Notes: a model not told the origin generated them from the letters alone. Shown: positions 40,838 to 50,125, counted from the stretch's first letter. The stretch: DNA of 64,000 nucleotides from JADZEM01 sp046328125 (GCA_046328125.1 JAXLXF010000041.1:1-64000); one strand, 5' to 3'. Numbers and translations are program-made.

Positions 40838-42130
40838 CTAACGCGGCAACAACCCCCGCTCTGCTAGGAAGGCGGCCACCGCGTCTGCCGCCACGGCATT
40901 TCCTGCCACAGTCCAGTGATAGTCGCCCGCGATGTAGTACGTGGTCAGCCCGTCCGCGGCGACCCGCGGCCTGAACGCCCCGCCCAGGTCGAGATGCGGC
41001 AGCTCCAGACGATCGGCGATCTCGTCTAGCAACTGAACTGGCGCGTCCGGGCCGCCCTTTCGGCTTTCTACCAATCGCTTGTTGTTGTCGCGCTGCCAGT
41101 ACGCCTCGTCGAGCATGCGCCAGGCGGGAACCTCGACGACCGCCAGGCGCGCGCCCAGCGCCGACGAGCGGTCGCGCAATTTCTGGATGATGGCCTCGGT
41201 GATCCGCCAGCCACGACTCCACTCGCCAGTCGGTGTCGCATCGTACTTGCCGCGCACCGGGTCGAGCAGGCCGTCGATCCCGTTGAACGGCTCCAACGGA
41301 TTCTGCAGCTCGAACTTGTAGACCACTCCCGTCTCGATGATGTTGTAGAGCAGCGACGTGTCGCGAAGACGCTGGCGGATGTTCGTTTGTGTGCTGGGCG
41401 GCGGCGGCGGAATGAACCGCAGTGTGTCCTCGTCGTTCGCCAGGTCGTAGTACGGCTTCAACGCCCGGCCGAGGTCAGCGTCGATGAGCTCCAGACGGTA
41501 GTTGTTGTTCGCGACGTCGTTGCAGTGACAGAAGAAGAGGAGCACGACATCCGGCTGATACTGTGCCCCAAGCTCGTCCAGGAGCAAGTACTCCTGGGCC
41601 GTGCCGTAGCCGAACACACCGCCGTTGATCACTTCGACCGGTCGCCCGGTCGCCTCGGTCAGCCTCCGTTCGAGAAGCGCGGTCGTCATCTGGTTCGCCT
41701 GAACCTGTGAAGCCTCGACGTATGAGTCCCCAAGTGCCAGAATGCGATAGGTGCCGGGCGCTTTCGCATAGGACTGGCGCGGGTCCCGGAACCCCATCCA
41801 GTTCGTCCGCAGCTCGGTCGTGAACTGGGGCGTTTTCGTCCAGCCGTGGTAGTTCGGCACATGATAGTGACCCAGCGTCGGGTGTCGCCGTACGAACGCC
41901 CCGGTGTCGTAGTTGCCCGGCAGAAACGGCCCGAACAGACGGATCGAGATTTCGAGAAGCAGGAGTGGCAGCAGCAGGCCGAAGACGACCGCGAGCGCCC
42001 TGGCGAATACGGTCTGCCACGGAGTTGTTCGTCGTGAAGGTCGCCTGGCGGACCGATCTGAGCGGACGGCAACGGTCCCGTCTCCTCGCGTGCTCGCCAC
42101 ACTCAGTCCGCCTTGCACGTGCTCTGTCAT
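40838..42130 (-). CDS. Membrane-anchored SGNH/GDSL hydrolase
   Basis: A 430-residue protein. After about 38 polar, basic residues comes one transmembrane segment (VFARALAVVFGLLLPLLLLE). The extracellular part is an SGNH hydrolase: the catalytic serine in ILALGDSYVEASQV, a glycine in VINGGVFGYG, the asparagine in CHCNDVANNNY, and Asp-x-His in AGDYHWTVAGNAVAA. These enzymes deacylate or acylate glycans and lipids. Its divergent neighbour is the cobalamin riboswitch operon. Confidence 0.87.
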   Translation of the reverse strand: MTEHVQGGLSVASTRGDGTVAVRSDRSARRPSRRTTPWQTVFARALAVVFGLLLPLLLLEISIRLFGPFLPGNYDTGAFVRRHPTLGHYHVPNYHGWTKTPQFTTELRTNWMGFRDPRQSYAKAPGTYRILALGDSYVEASQVQANQMTTALLERRLTEATGRPVEVINGGVFGYGTAQEYLLLDELGAQYQPDVVLLFFCHCNDVANNNYRLELIDADLGRALKPYYDLANDEDTLRFIPPPPPSTQTNIRQRLRDTSLLYNIIETGVVYKFELQNPLEPFNGIDGLLDPVRGKYDATPTGEWSRGWRITEAIIQKLRDRSSALGARLAVVEVPAWRMLDEAYWQRDNNKRLVESRKGGPDAPVQLLDEIADRLELPHLDLGGAFRPRVAADGLTTYYIAGDYHWTVAGNAVAADAVAAFLAERGLLPR

Positions 42131-42290
42131 GTCGGTTCAGACACTCCAAAGGTCGGCGGCCGGCGTCCGCCGGTGCGAAGTCTACCAGCCTCACTCGAAC
42201 CCGAGCAGCCAGGCACGTCGAGAAGTGGCACACATACGGTCCCGGAGGTATCCTTCCCCGCACGCTCATTCACAACATGACAAGACGCTG

Positions 42291-42463
42291 CTCGGGTGGC
42301 CTCGCAGGCGGACACGCGCCGCCGAGGCAGAATAGGGAAGGCGGTGCGAATCCGCCGCGGTCGCGCCACTGTGAGCGAGGAGTCGTCGGCATCGAGCCAC
42401 TGCATCGGCTGGTGCGGGAAGGCGCCGACGACGATGATCCGCAAGCCAGGAGACCTGCCCGAG
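42291..42463 (+). promoter_or_regulatory. Cobalamin riboswitch
   Basis: An adenosylcobalamin-type aptamer. Signature blocks in order: GGGAAGGCGGTGCGAATCC (42335-42353), GCCACTGTG (42365-42373) and the B12 box AGCCAGGAGACCTGCC (42444-42459). Helix P1 is CTCGGG (42291-42296) with CCCGAG (42458-42463). It stands upstream of cobO and should lower expression of the cobO-chelatase-cobB operon when cobalamin is plentiful. Confidence 0.95.
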
Positions 42464-42514
42464 ATAGACGGGTTCTCGCTCTCCGCGCCAGGGAGCCGCC
42501 CGACACGTCAGCCT

Positions 42515-42563
42515 CGCGTCCAGTCCCGGACGCGACAGGCGCCGTGCCGGCTCGACGCGGCAC
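42515..42563 (+). promoter_or_regulatory. Tandem hairpins, likely riboswitch expression platform
   Basis: Between the aptamer and cobO lie two perfect hairpins: CGCGTCC/GGACGCG with a 6-base loop (42515-42534) and GTGCCG/CGGCAC with an 8-base loop (42544-42563). Neither is followed by a T-tract, and the cobO start is 52 bases further on. They may be part of the switching structure or of a factor-dependent stop. Confidence 0.5.
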
Positions 42564-42614
42564 CGCGAGCGACCGGAGCTCATGTCCTGGAGGCATGGGA
42601 GAAGGACGAGGCTG

Positions 42615-43169
42615 ATGGCGCGCGAACGGAAATCGACCCGCGGGCTGGTGGTCGTCAACACTGGCGACGGCAAGGGCAAGACGACGGCCGCCCTCGGCCT
42701 CGCCGTCCGAGCGGCCGGCAACGGCCTGAAGGTGCTCATCATCCAGTTCATCAAAGGCCGCTGGAAGACCGGCGAGTCGCAGTCGCTGCCACTGCTGGCG
42801 CCGAACGTCCAACTGGTCAGGATGGGCATGGGCTTCACCATCGAGCGGCTGCGCGACCCGCGCATTCCGATGGAAGAGCACGAGGAGGCCGCGAAGCAGG
42901 CGTTCGAGCGCGCCCGCGAGGTCGTCCTGGCTGACGAGTACGACATGATCGTGCTGGACGAGATCCTCGGCTCGATCAAGGCCGGCCTGGTATCCCTCGA
43001 CGACGTGCTGGGGCTGATCCGCGACAAGCCAGAGCGGCTGCATCTCGTGCTGACCGGGCGCGGAGCGCCGCCCGAGCTCGTCGATGCTGCCGACCTCGTC
43101 ACCGAGATGCGGCTCGTAAAGCATCCGTATCAACAAGGGATCGCCGCTCAGCGCGGGATCGAGTTCTGA
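42615..43169 (+). CDS. cobO: Cob(I)yrinic acid a,c-diamide adenosyltransferase
   Basis: A 184-residue P-loop enzyme that attaches the adenosyl group to reduced corrinoid. The P-loop is GDGKGKTTAALG (17-28), followed by LIIQFIKGRWKTGE, the Walker B-like MIVLDEILGSI and LTGRGAPPELVDAADLVTEM, all CobO/BtuR signatures. The ATG at 42615 is the first start with family alignment. The TGA overlaps the following ATG. Confidence 0.96.
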   Translation: MARERKSTRGLVVVNTGDGKGKTTAALGLAVRAAGNGLKVLIIQFIKGRWKTGESQSLPLLAPNVQLVRMGMGFTIERLRDPRIPMEEHEEAAKQAFERAREVVLADEYDMIVLDEILGSIKAGLVSLDDVLGLIRDKPERLHLVLTGRGAPPELVDAADLVTEMRLVKHPYQQGIAAQRGIEF

Positions 43170-45199
43170 TGGCGCAGGATGGCCGAACGCCACCCCCCGA
43201 CCGTCGTGTCTTCGGACGGCCGGTGTTTCCATTTACCGCGCTGATCGGGCAGGAGCGGATGAAGCGCGCCCTGATCCTGAACGCGGTCAACCCACGTCTC
43301 GGCGGTGTGTTGATCCGTGGTGAGAAGGGCACCGCCAAGTCCACAGCGGTCCGTGCCCTGGCCGGCCTGCTCCCAGAGATCGAGGTGGTCGTCGGCTGCC
43401 ACTACGGCTGCGACCCCGCGAGTCCAGACGATTGGTGCGCCGACTGCCAGGAGCGTCCGGCACCGCTCCCGACGGCCAGCCGCCGCGTCCCGATCGTCAA
43501 CCTGCCGGTGGGCGCCACCGAGGACCGCCTCACTGGGACCATCGACATTGAGGCGGCAATAGCGGAGGGTCGGCGGCGCTTCGAGCCGGGCCTGCTCGCC
43601 GCCGCCCATCGCGGCATCCTGTACGTGGACGAGGTGAACCTGCTGAACGACCATCTCGTGGACGTGCTTCTGGACGTGGCGGCGATGGGCACGAATTACG
43701 TCGAGCGCGAGGGCATCTCGCTCTCCCACCCCGCTCAGCTGATCCTGGTGGGCACGATGAACCCGGAAGAGGGTGATCTGCGCCCACAGCTGCTCGACCG
43801 GTTTGCGCTGGCCGTCGAGGTGCAGGGTCTGGACGACCGCGCCGCCCGCGCCGAGGTCGTGCGGCGCCGAATCGCCTTCGAGAGCGACCCGCTCGGTTTC
43901 GCGGATCGCTGGGGCGCCGCCGAGGCCGAGGAGCGCGGGCGCATTCTCGCGGCTCGCGAGCTGCTGCCGTCCGTCGTCCTGGACGACCAGATGCTCGACC
44001 TGATCACGCACCTCTGTACGGATTTCCAGGTTGACGGGCTGCGCGGCGACATCGTCATGTACAAGACCGCGACGACATTAGCAGCGTACGCCGGCCGAAA
44101 CCGGGTGGTCGAAGAGGACGTGCGCGCCGCCGCCGAACTGGCCTTGCTGCACCGCCGTCGGCGCCAGCCGTTCGAGCAGCCGCGCCTGGACCCCGGCGAC
44201 CTGGACCGCTCGATCGAGCGCCACCGCGCGCAGGAGCCGCCGGCGCGCGAGGCGGACCAGCCGTCGAGCGCCGCGCCGCCGCCCGAGCAGACCCAACCGG
44301 AGCAGCCCCAGGATGCCTCGGGCCAATCCGCGCCCGACGAGCTCGTCGTCGCCGCCGACGACCCGTACCGCGTGAAGACCCTCGCCCCGGCCGTTCCGGC
44401 CCGGAAGGAGCGCTCGACCAGGGCCGGCAAGCGCAGCCGCGTCCGCTCCAAGGACGGTCAGGGCGCCTATGTGCGCGCAGCCCTGGCAAGGCCCGAGACT
44501 CGCGACATCGCCCTCGACGCGACGCTGCGCGCAGCCGCCCCGAACCAGCGCCGGCGACGTGAATCTCAGCCGGACGGGCCGGCCCTGCTGGTCAGGCCGT
44601 CCGATCTGCAGGCAAAGGTCCGCGAGACGCGCGCCGGCAACGTCATCCTTTTCGCCGTCGATGCCAGCGGCTCGATGGCGGCCAGGAAGCGGATGGCGGC
44701 GGCGAAGCAGGCAGTGCTTTCGCTGCTGCTGGACGCCTACCAGAAGCGTGACCGAGTCGGCCTGATCGCATTTCGCGGATCGCAGGCGGAGCTGCTCCTG
44801 CCGCCGACCACCTCGGTGGACCTGGCCGAGCGTCGGCTCCAGTCACTGCCTACGGGCGGACGGACCCCGCTCGGACATGCGTTGCAGGTAGGGATGCTCG
44901 CCTTCGAGCGGCATCGCGCCAATCATCCAGAAGACGTGCCGCTCCTCCTCGTCGTCTCCGACGGCCGAGCGAACGTGTCGGTCGGCCGGGGTGACCCGGC
45001 GTCCGAGGCCCTGGCGCTCGCCGGCGAGATCAAGGCGCGCGGCATCGAGACAGTGGTGGTGGACACTGAAACCGGACGCATGCGGGTCGGGATCTGCGGA
45101 CCGCTGAGCGAGGCGTTGGGCGCCACCTACTTGCCGCTGGAGCAGCTGCGGGCCGGCGAGCTGCTGACGGCGGCCAACATCGGGCTGGGGCGGGCGTGA
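43169..45199 (+). CDS. ChlI-ChlD fusion chelatase, putative cobaltochelatase motor subunit
   Basis: A 676-residue protein joining an AAA+ ATPase and a von Willebrand A domain. Walker A is GEKGTAKST (51-59); VGATEDRLTGTIDIE, ILYVDEVNLLNDH (Walker B) and PQLLDRFAL follow. A CHYGC...CADC cysteine cluster between (about 77-96) may bind zinc. A charged linker (about 350-430) leads to the VWA domain with MIDAS residues in FAVDASGSMA and PTGGRTPLGHAL. Together with a CobN-type large subunit it would insert cobalt or magnesium; placement in a cobalamin operon argues for cobalt. No cobN is in the window. Confidence 0.92.
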   Translation: MAQDGRTPPPDRRVFGRPVFPFTALIGQERMKRALILNAVNPRLGGVLIRGEKGTAKSTAVRALAGLLPEIEVVVGCHYGCDPASPDDWCADCQERPAPLPTASRRVPIVNLPVGATEDRLTGTIDIEAAIAEGRRRFEPGLLAAAHRGILYVDEVNLLNDHLVDVLLDVAAMGTNYVEREGISLSHPAQLILVGTMNPEEGDLRPQLLDRFALAVEVQGLDDRAARAEVVRRRIAFESDPLGFADRWGAAEAEERGRILAARELLPSVVLDDQMLDLITHLCTDFQVDGLRGDIVMYKTATTLAAYAGRNRVVEEDVRAAAELALLHRRRRQPFEQPRLDPGDLDRSIERHRAQEPPAREADQPSSAAPPPEQTQPEQPQDASGQSAPDELVVAADDPYRVKTLAPAVPARKERSTRAGKRSRVRSKDGQGAYVRAALARPETRDIALDATLRAAAPNQRRRRESQPDGPALLVRPSDLQAKVRETRAGNVILFAVDASGSMAARKRMAAAKQAVLSLLLDAYQKRDRVGLIAFRGSQAELLLPPTTSVDLAERRLQSLPTGGRTPLGHALQVGMLAFERHRANHPEDVPLLLVVSDGRANVSVGRGDPASEALALAGEIKARGIETVVVDTETGRMRVGICGPLSEALGATYLPLEQLRAGELLTAANIGLGRA

Positions 45200-45209
45200 G
45201 GACGGCCAG

Positions 45210-47267
45210 ATGATCGGGATGGTGTTGGGCGGGACGGCTAGCGGTGTCGGCAAGACGACACTGACGCTGGGCATCGTCGGTGCGCTCAGACGGCGTGGCC
45301 TGTCAGTCCAGCCATTCAAGGTCGGCCCGGACTACATCGACCCGAGCCAGCACAGCCAGGTGGCCGGCCGATTGTCTCGGACGCTCGACTCCTGGATGGT
45401 GCCGGAGGCGGGCCTCCGCGAGCTGTTCGCTCGGTCCGCCCGCACCGCCGACGCGGCGGTGGTCGAGGGCGTCATGGGCCTGTTCGACGGTCGCACGGGC
45501 GCCGGCGAGGTCGGCAGCACGGCCCAGGTGGCCCGACTGCTCGGGCTGCCGGTCGTGCTCGTCGTGGACGCCGCGAAGGCCGGGCGAACGGTCGCGGCGA
45601 CCGTGGCGGGGTGTAGGGTCGTGGACCCTGACCTCGAGCTCGCCGGCGTGATCCTCAACAACGTTGCCAGCGAACGCCACGCCGAGATCTGCCGCGACGC
45701 GGTCGAGAGCCTGACTGGCCTGCTGGTTCTGGGGTGTCTCCCGCGAGATCCAGGTCTCCGGCAGGACGAGCGCTACCTCGGGTTGGTGCCGGCCGCCGAA
45801 CGTCGAGTCGCTCCCGAGCTTGTCGAGCGCGTGGTCGCGCAGGTCGAGGCGCACGTCGATCTCGAACGGCTCCTCTCCCTCACCCAGATCGACGCGCCGA
45901 CGGTGGTGCCGTCCGGCCTGTTTCCAGACACGCCGATTCTGCCTCGGGTGCGGATCGCGCTGGCCCAAGACGAGGCGTTCAACTTCTACTACCAGGACAG
46001 CCTCGACCTGCTGACGGCCTGGGGCGCGGAGCTCGTGCCGTTCAGCCCGCTGCGGGATACGTTGCTCCCGGAGCGCATCGGCGGCGTCTATCTCGGCGGC
46101 GGGTTCCCGGAGCTGTCCGCCGGTGCGCTTGCCGCCAACCGCCCGATGCTCGGAGCGATTCGTGGCGCGGCGACTGCTGGCCTGCCCGTGTACGCCGAGT
46201 GCGGCGGTCTGATGTACCTCCAGGAGGGTCTGGTGGATGCCGACGACGTGCGCCACCCGATGGCCGGCCTGTTGCCAGGCACCAGCACGCTGCTCGGCGC
46301 TCGGCTTGCACTCGGCTACCGTGAGATTCGGGCACGGCGAGACACCTTTCTGAGGTCGGTGGGCGCGCCATTACGTGGCCATGAGTTTCACTGGTCCCGT
46401 TCCGATCCGCCGCCCGCCGAGATGGCCGCGTACGACGTAGAGGACGGCTCCGGCCGCACCGAAGGCTTCGCCGCCGGCAACGTCCTCGCCTCCTACGTGC
46501 ATCTCCACTTCGCGGCAGACCGAGCGCTCGCGCCGCGCTTCGTCGAAGCCTGTGCCGCCGCGCTCGCGGCATCCGACGCACATTCTGCCCTGCCGGCGCC
46601 GGGACCGCTGCTCGTCCAGTACGGACTGCCGCCGGCCGAGATCGAGCCGCTCAGCCGCCGGCGCATCGAGGAGCGCCTGGGCGACCGTCTGCCTGTCTCC
46701 GAACCCGAGCGCAGCCTTACCGCCCGCCTGGTGTACGCCGGCGGCGATCCCGAGCTGGCCGAGCGGGTCGCCATCGTCGGAGACCCTGTCTCGGCCGCCG
46801 TCGAGGCACTCCAGCGAGGAGCCGCACTGGTCGTGGACGTCGAGATGGTCGCGGCCGGCATCGCGCGCGGGCCGCTGGCCGAGCTCGGTTCAGATCTCCA
46901 CGTGGCGATCCGCGCAGACGGCATCGACGCCGTCGCACGCACGCATCGCATCACGCGGTCGGCGGCCGGAATCCTGGCGCTCGCGGACCACCTCGACGGC
47001 GCGGTCGTCGCCATCGGCAACGCCCCGACCGCGCTACTGGCGCTGCTCGACCTCGTCGCCAGCGGTAGTGTTCGGCCGGCCGCCGTCGTCGGGATGCCGG
47101 TCGGGTTCGTCGCCGCCGAGGAATCGAAGGAGCACTTGCTGGCGTCGGGCCTGCCATGCGTGGTCGTCCGTGGGACGCGCGGCGGGTCTGGGCTGGCCGC
47201 CGCCGCTGTCAACCTGCTGCTGAAGGCGGCGGTGGCGGCCCGCCACGCCAGTACGACCAGAAGCTAA
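45210..47267 (+). CDS. cobB: Fusion of cobyrinate a,c-diamide synthase (CobB) and precorrin-8X methylmutase-like domain (CbiC/CobH)
   Basis: A 685-residue fusion. Residues 1-450 are CobB: P-loop GGTASGVGKTTLT, VGPDYIDPSQH, VEGVMGLFDG, and a glutaminase domain with the cysteine of YAECGGLMYLQEG and GYREIRARRDTF. Residues 460-680 are a CbiC/CobH domain: VVDVEMVAAGI, VAIGNAPTALLALL and VVGMPVGFVAAEESKE. The catalytic histidine of CobH (RxVHA) is tyrosine here (RLVYAGGD). CobB amidates the a and c side chains; CbiC moves the C11 methyl to C12. The ATG at 45210 has GAGGA upstream. Confidence 0.93.
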   Translation: MIGMVLGGTASGVGKTTLTLGIVGALRRRGLSVQPFKVGPDYIDPSQHSQVAGRLSRTLDSWMVPEAGLRELFARSARTADAAVVEGVMGLFDGRTGAGEVGSTAQVARLLGLPVVLVVDAAKAGRTVAATVAGCRVVDPDLELAGVILNNVASERHAEICRDAVESLTGLLVLGCLPRDPGLRQDERYLGLVPAAERRVAPELVERVVAQVEAHVDLERLLSLTQIDAPTVVPSGLFPDTPILPRVRIALAQDEAFNFYYQDSLDLLTAWGAELVPFSPLRDTLLPERIGGVYLGGGFPELSAGALAANRPMLGAIRGAATAGLPVYAECGGLMYLQEGLVDADDVRHPMAGLLPGTSTLLGARLALGYREIRARRDTFLRSVGAPLRGHEFHWSRSDPPPAEMAAYDVEDGSGRTEGFAAGNVLASYVHLHFAADRALAPRFVEACAAALAASDAHSALPAPGPLLVQYGLPPAEIEPLSRRRIEERLGDRLPVSEPERSLTARLVYAGGDPELAERVAIVGDPVSAAVEALQRGAALVVDVEMVAAGIARGPLAELGSDLHVAIRADGIDAVARTHRITRSAAGILALADHLDGAVVAIGNAPTALLALLDLVASGSVRPAAVVGMPVGFVAAEESKEHLLASGLPCVVVRGTRGGSGLAAAAVNLLLKAAVAARHASTTRS

Positions 47268-48025
47268 CCGATGGTGGCGATGGACCTCAGCCAGTCAAGG
47301 GCCTCGTCGACGGTGGTCACGTGTGTCGTCGATCCAGCGGGCGGACGGGAGACCATCACGACGGGCACTTCCAGCATCCTTGCGGCGTCGAGCTTTGGCA
47401 CCGTCGCGGGGCCGCCGCTGTCGCGGGTGACGAGTACGTCGATGGCCCAACTCCGCATCAGCGCCAGTTCGCCGTCGAAGGTGAACGGCCCGCGCGCCAA
47501 TTGGAGCTCGTGGTGGGGCGGACGCCGTTCGTCTGGCGCCTCGATGCAGCGGATCAGAAACCAGGCTGTGTCCACGCTGGCGAACACGGCGACGTCCTGC
47601 CGGCCGATCGTCAGGAGAATGCGCTGTCCGATTGTTGGAGCGAGCCTCGCGGCGGAGCTCAGGTCGGGCACGCGCAGCCAGCGGTCGCCCGGTCGTTCGA
47701 TCCAGCCGGACCGCTCCAGCCGCAGATGCGGGACGCCGGCCCGGGTGCAGGCGGCGAGCGCCGACTCGGAGATTCGCGCCGCGAACGGGTGGGTCGCGTC
47801 GATCACGGCGGACACTCGCTGCTCCGAGAGCCAGTCGGCGAGCCCGTCGGCGCCGCCGAAGCCGCCGATGCGTACCGGGCCGGCTGGCAATCGTGGCTGA
47901 GCCAGGCGTCCGGCCAGCGACGACACACACGGAATGCCGGCGCGCTCCAGCAGCAGGGCGAGCTCGCGCGCCTCGGTCGTGCCGCCGAGCACCAGCACCG
48001 GACCTGCATGCCGTTCCAGGCTCAC
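47264..48025 (-). CDS. cobK: Precorrin-6A reductase CobK/CbiJ
   Basis: A 253-residue NADPH-dependent reductase of the corrin ring. VLVLGGTTEARELALLL at the N-terminus, VIDATHPFAARISESAL, RSGWIERPGDRW and LVTRDSGGPATVPKLDAARML are the recognised blocks. The GTG start at 48025 overlaps the cobF stop. Its own stop overlaps that of the convergent CobB-CbiC gene in CTAA. Confidence 0.94.
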   Translation of the reverse strand: MSLERHAGPVLVLGGTTEARELALLLERAGIPCVSSLAGRLAQPRLPAGPVRIGGFGGADGLADWLSEQRVSAVIDATHPFAARISESALAACTRAGVPHLRLERSGWIERPGDRWLRVPDLSSAARLAPTIGQRILLTIGRQDVAVFASVDTAWFLIRCIEAPDERRPPHHELQLARGPFTFDGELALMRSWAIDVLVTRDSGGPATVPKLDAARMLEVPVVMVSRPPAGSTTHVTTVDEALDWLRSIATIG

Positions 48026-48783
48026 GTCCGGCGGCGTCGGAGCAAATACGTGTCCATGATCCAGCCGTGTCGCGCTCTCGCCTCAGCACGGACCCGCTCG
48101 ATCTCGTCGGCCACCTCCGACAGCGGCCCCGACACCAGCAGCTCGTCGTCCGTGCCGACGTACGCGCCCCAGAAGATCTCGACGTCCGGCTCAGAGACCG
48201 TGTGAAACGCCCGCTCGGCGTCCAGCATCACGACCACGTCGTCGGCGTCGGCCGGCAGGCCGCGAGCGAGGCGACGGCCGGTCGTGACGGTCACCGAGCC
48301 GCCGACCCGGTTCAGCGTCGTCTTGTGGCGGGCCGCCAGCGCCTGGACGCTGCTGATGCCGGCGATGACCTCGTACTCGATGGGTGGATCGCCGCGCGCC
48401 GCCACGTCGTCCAGGATCGCCAGGGTGCTGTCATAGAGAGACGGGTCGCCCCAGACCAGCAGCGCGCCGCACTGGCCGTCCGCCAGGTGGTCGCGGATCG
48501 CGCCCTGGTAGGCGTCGGCGCGCCGGCGGCGCCAGTCCTCGACCGCCTCCCGATACGCGCCGGCCGTCCGATCGCGCACCGGGTCCTCGATCTGGACACT
48601 CCGGTATCGAGTGTTGGTGACGTAGCGGTCGCAGATCTCGCGGCGCAGCTGGACGAGGCCATCTTTTTCGCTGCCCTTGTCCACCACGAACAGCACGTCG
48701 GCCCGGTTCAGCGCCTCGATCGCCTGGATCGTCACGTACTTCGGGTCGCCGGCCCCAATCCCGACCGCCAGCATCGTTCGCAT
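48022..48783 (-). CDS. cobF: Precorrin-6A synthase (deacetylating), CobF
   Basis: A 253-residue SAM-dependent methyltransferase. AVGIGAGDPKYVTIQAIEAL, the long insert with DKGSEKDGLVQLRREIC, VWGDPSLYDSTLAIL, YEVIAGISSVQALAARHKTTLN and EIFWGAYVGTDDEL are typical of CobF, which methylates C1 and releases the two-carbon unit in the aerobic pathway. The ATG at 48783 has GGAGAGG upstream. It is divergent from cobL across 67 bases and coupled to cobK. Confidence 0.93.
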   Translation of the reverse strand: MRTMLAVGIGAGDPKYVTIQAIEALNRADVLFVVDKGSEKDGLVQLRREICDRYVTNTRYRSVQIEDPVRDRTAGAYREAVEDWRRRRADAYQGAIRDHLADGQCGALLVWGDPSLYDSTLAILDDVAARGDPPIEYEVIAGISSVQALAARHKTTLNRVGGSVTVTTGRRLARGLPADADDVVVMLDAERAFHTVSEPDVEIFWGAYVGTDDELLVSGPLSEVADEIERVRAEARARHGWIMDTYLLRRRRT

Positions 48784-48834
48784 CGACTGCCGCCTCTCCG
48801 TCCGAGCGCGCGACTTCTGGGTGATGCCCGGGCC

Positions 48835-48840
48835 TATCAT
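48835..48840 (+). promoter_or_regulatory. -10 element close to the cobL start codon
   Basis: TATCAT ends ten bases before the cobL ATG at 48851, implying a leader of only a few bases. It lies within the 67-base cobF-cobL divergent gap. No Shine-Dalgarno precedes cobL. Confidence 0.45.
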
Positions 48841-48850
48841 TCTGCCCGAC

Positions 48851-50125
48851 ATGGCCGAGACGACGACGATGGCTGATACTGGACAGGTGGCAGTGTATCC
48901 TGTCCTGGTTGTCGGCGTGGGCGACGACGGACCAGCCGGGTTGCCACCGGCAGTCCTGGCGCGCGTCATGTCGGCGGACGTGCTGGTGGGCGGCAGGCGA
49001 CACCTGGAGCTGTTCGAGGACACGGCTGGGGAGCGGGTCACCATAGCCGGCGGCCTCGACCCGGTCTTCGACGCCGTCGAGTCGTCCGCCCGAACGGGAC
49101 AGGTCGTCGTGCTGGCGTCGGGCGACCCGTGCTTCTTCGGGATTGGACCGCTGCTGGCCGCCCGACTCGGCCGCGATGCCGTCGAGATCGTGCCACACGT
49201 CTCGTCGGTGGCCCTGGCGTTCGCCCGTCTGGGCGTGAGCTGGCACGATGCCCGGGTCGTCTCGGCCCACGGTCGCGACCTCGACGCTGCCATCCAGGCC
49301 GCGCACGGCGCCGAAAAGCTGGCCGTCCTGACCGACGACACGAACACGCCAGGCGTCATCGCAGGTGCGCTGCTGGCGGCAGGCGCCTGCGACGCCGACG
49401 CCTGCGTGTTCGAGCACCTCGGCGGCTCCAGAGAGCAGAGCCACCGTGCTCGCCTGTCCAGTCTCAGCACACGCACATTTGCCGCGCTGAACGTGCTGGT
49501 CGTGCCGGCGCTCTCCTGGGGAGCCGTTGAGGAGGGTGAGCGGGCGCTCCGGGTCGCGGGCTTCGGGCTCCCGGAGACGGAGTACGCACACGCCGCCGGC
49601 ATGATCACCAAACCCGAGATCCGAGTGGTCGTCCTCAGCAAGCTTCGCCTCCCCACGGGTGGCGTGCTGTGGGACGTCGGCAGCGGGTCCGGCTCGGTCG
49701 CCATCGAAGCGGCGAATCTCGTGCCGGGCTTGACCGCGTTCGCCGTCGAGCGGTCGGATCGCCAGCTCGCGCTGCTGTCCGAGAACGTCCAGCGCCACGA
49801 CGTTGCCGGGGCCGTCCAGGTCGTTGCCGGCGAGGCGCCGGACGTCCTCGCGTCACTGCCCCAGCCAGACGCGGTCTTCGTCGGCGGCAGCGGCGGTCAG
49901 CTGCTGGAGATCCTGTCGTATGTCCGAAGCCGGATCAGGCCAGACGGGCGCATCGTGGTCAATCTCGTCACGTACGAGCACGTCGGTGAGGCGCTGGCCT
50001 GGGCCAGATCCCACAAACTAGAAACCGAGGTCGTGCAGGTGAGCGTGGCGCGCGGAGCGGACATCCTGGGCCTGACTCGCCTCCAGGCCGAGAACCCGGT
50101 CACCATCGTGACGGTGCACGCATGA
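48851..50125 (+). CDS. cobL: Precorrin-6Y C5,15-methyltransferase (decarboxylating), CobL
   Basis: A 424-residue CbiE-CbiT fusion. The N-terminal CbiE part has VVGVGDDGPAGL, VLVGGRRHLELF, VLASGDPCFFGIG and EIVPHVSSVALAFARLG. The C-terminal CbiT part has TKPEIRVVVLSKLRL, LWDVGSGSGSVAIEA (SAM motif I) and PDAVFVGGSGGQLLE. It methylates C5 and C15 and removes the C12 acetate carboxyl. The stop overlaps the next start by four bases. Confidence 0.96.
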   Translation: MAETTTMADTGQVAVYPVLVVGVGDDGPAGLPPAVLARVMSADVLVGGRRHLELFEDTAGERVTIAGGLDPVFDAVESSARTGQVVVLASGDPCFFGIGPLLAARLGRDAVEIVPHVSSVALAFARLGVSWHDARVVSAHGRDLDAAIQAAHGAEKLAVLTDDTNTPGVIAGALLAAGACDADACVFEHLGGSREQSHRARLSSLSTRTFAALNVLVVPALSWGAVEEGERALRVAGFGLPETEYAHAAGMITKPEIRVVVLSKLRLPTGGVLWDVGSGSGSVAIEAANLVPGLTAFAVERSDRQLALLSENVQRHDVAGAVQVVAGEAPDVLASLPQPDAVFVGGSGGQLLEILSYVRSRIRPDGRIVVNLVTYEHVGEALAWARSHKLETEVVQVSVARGADILGLTRLQAENPVTIVTVHA

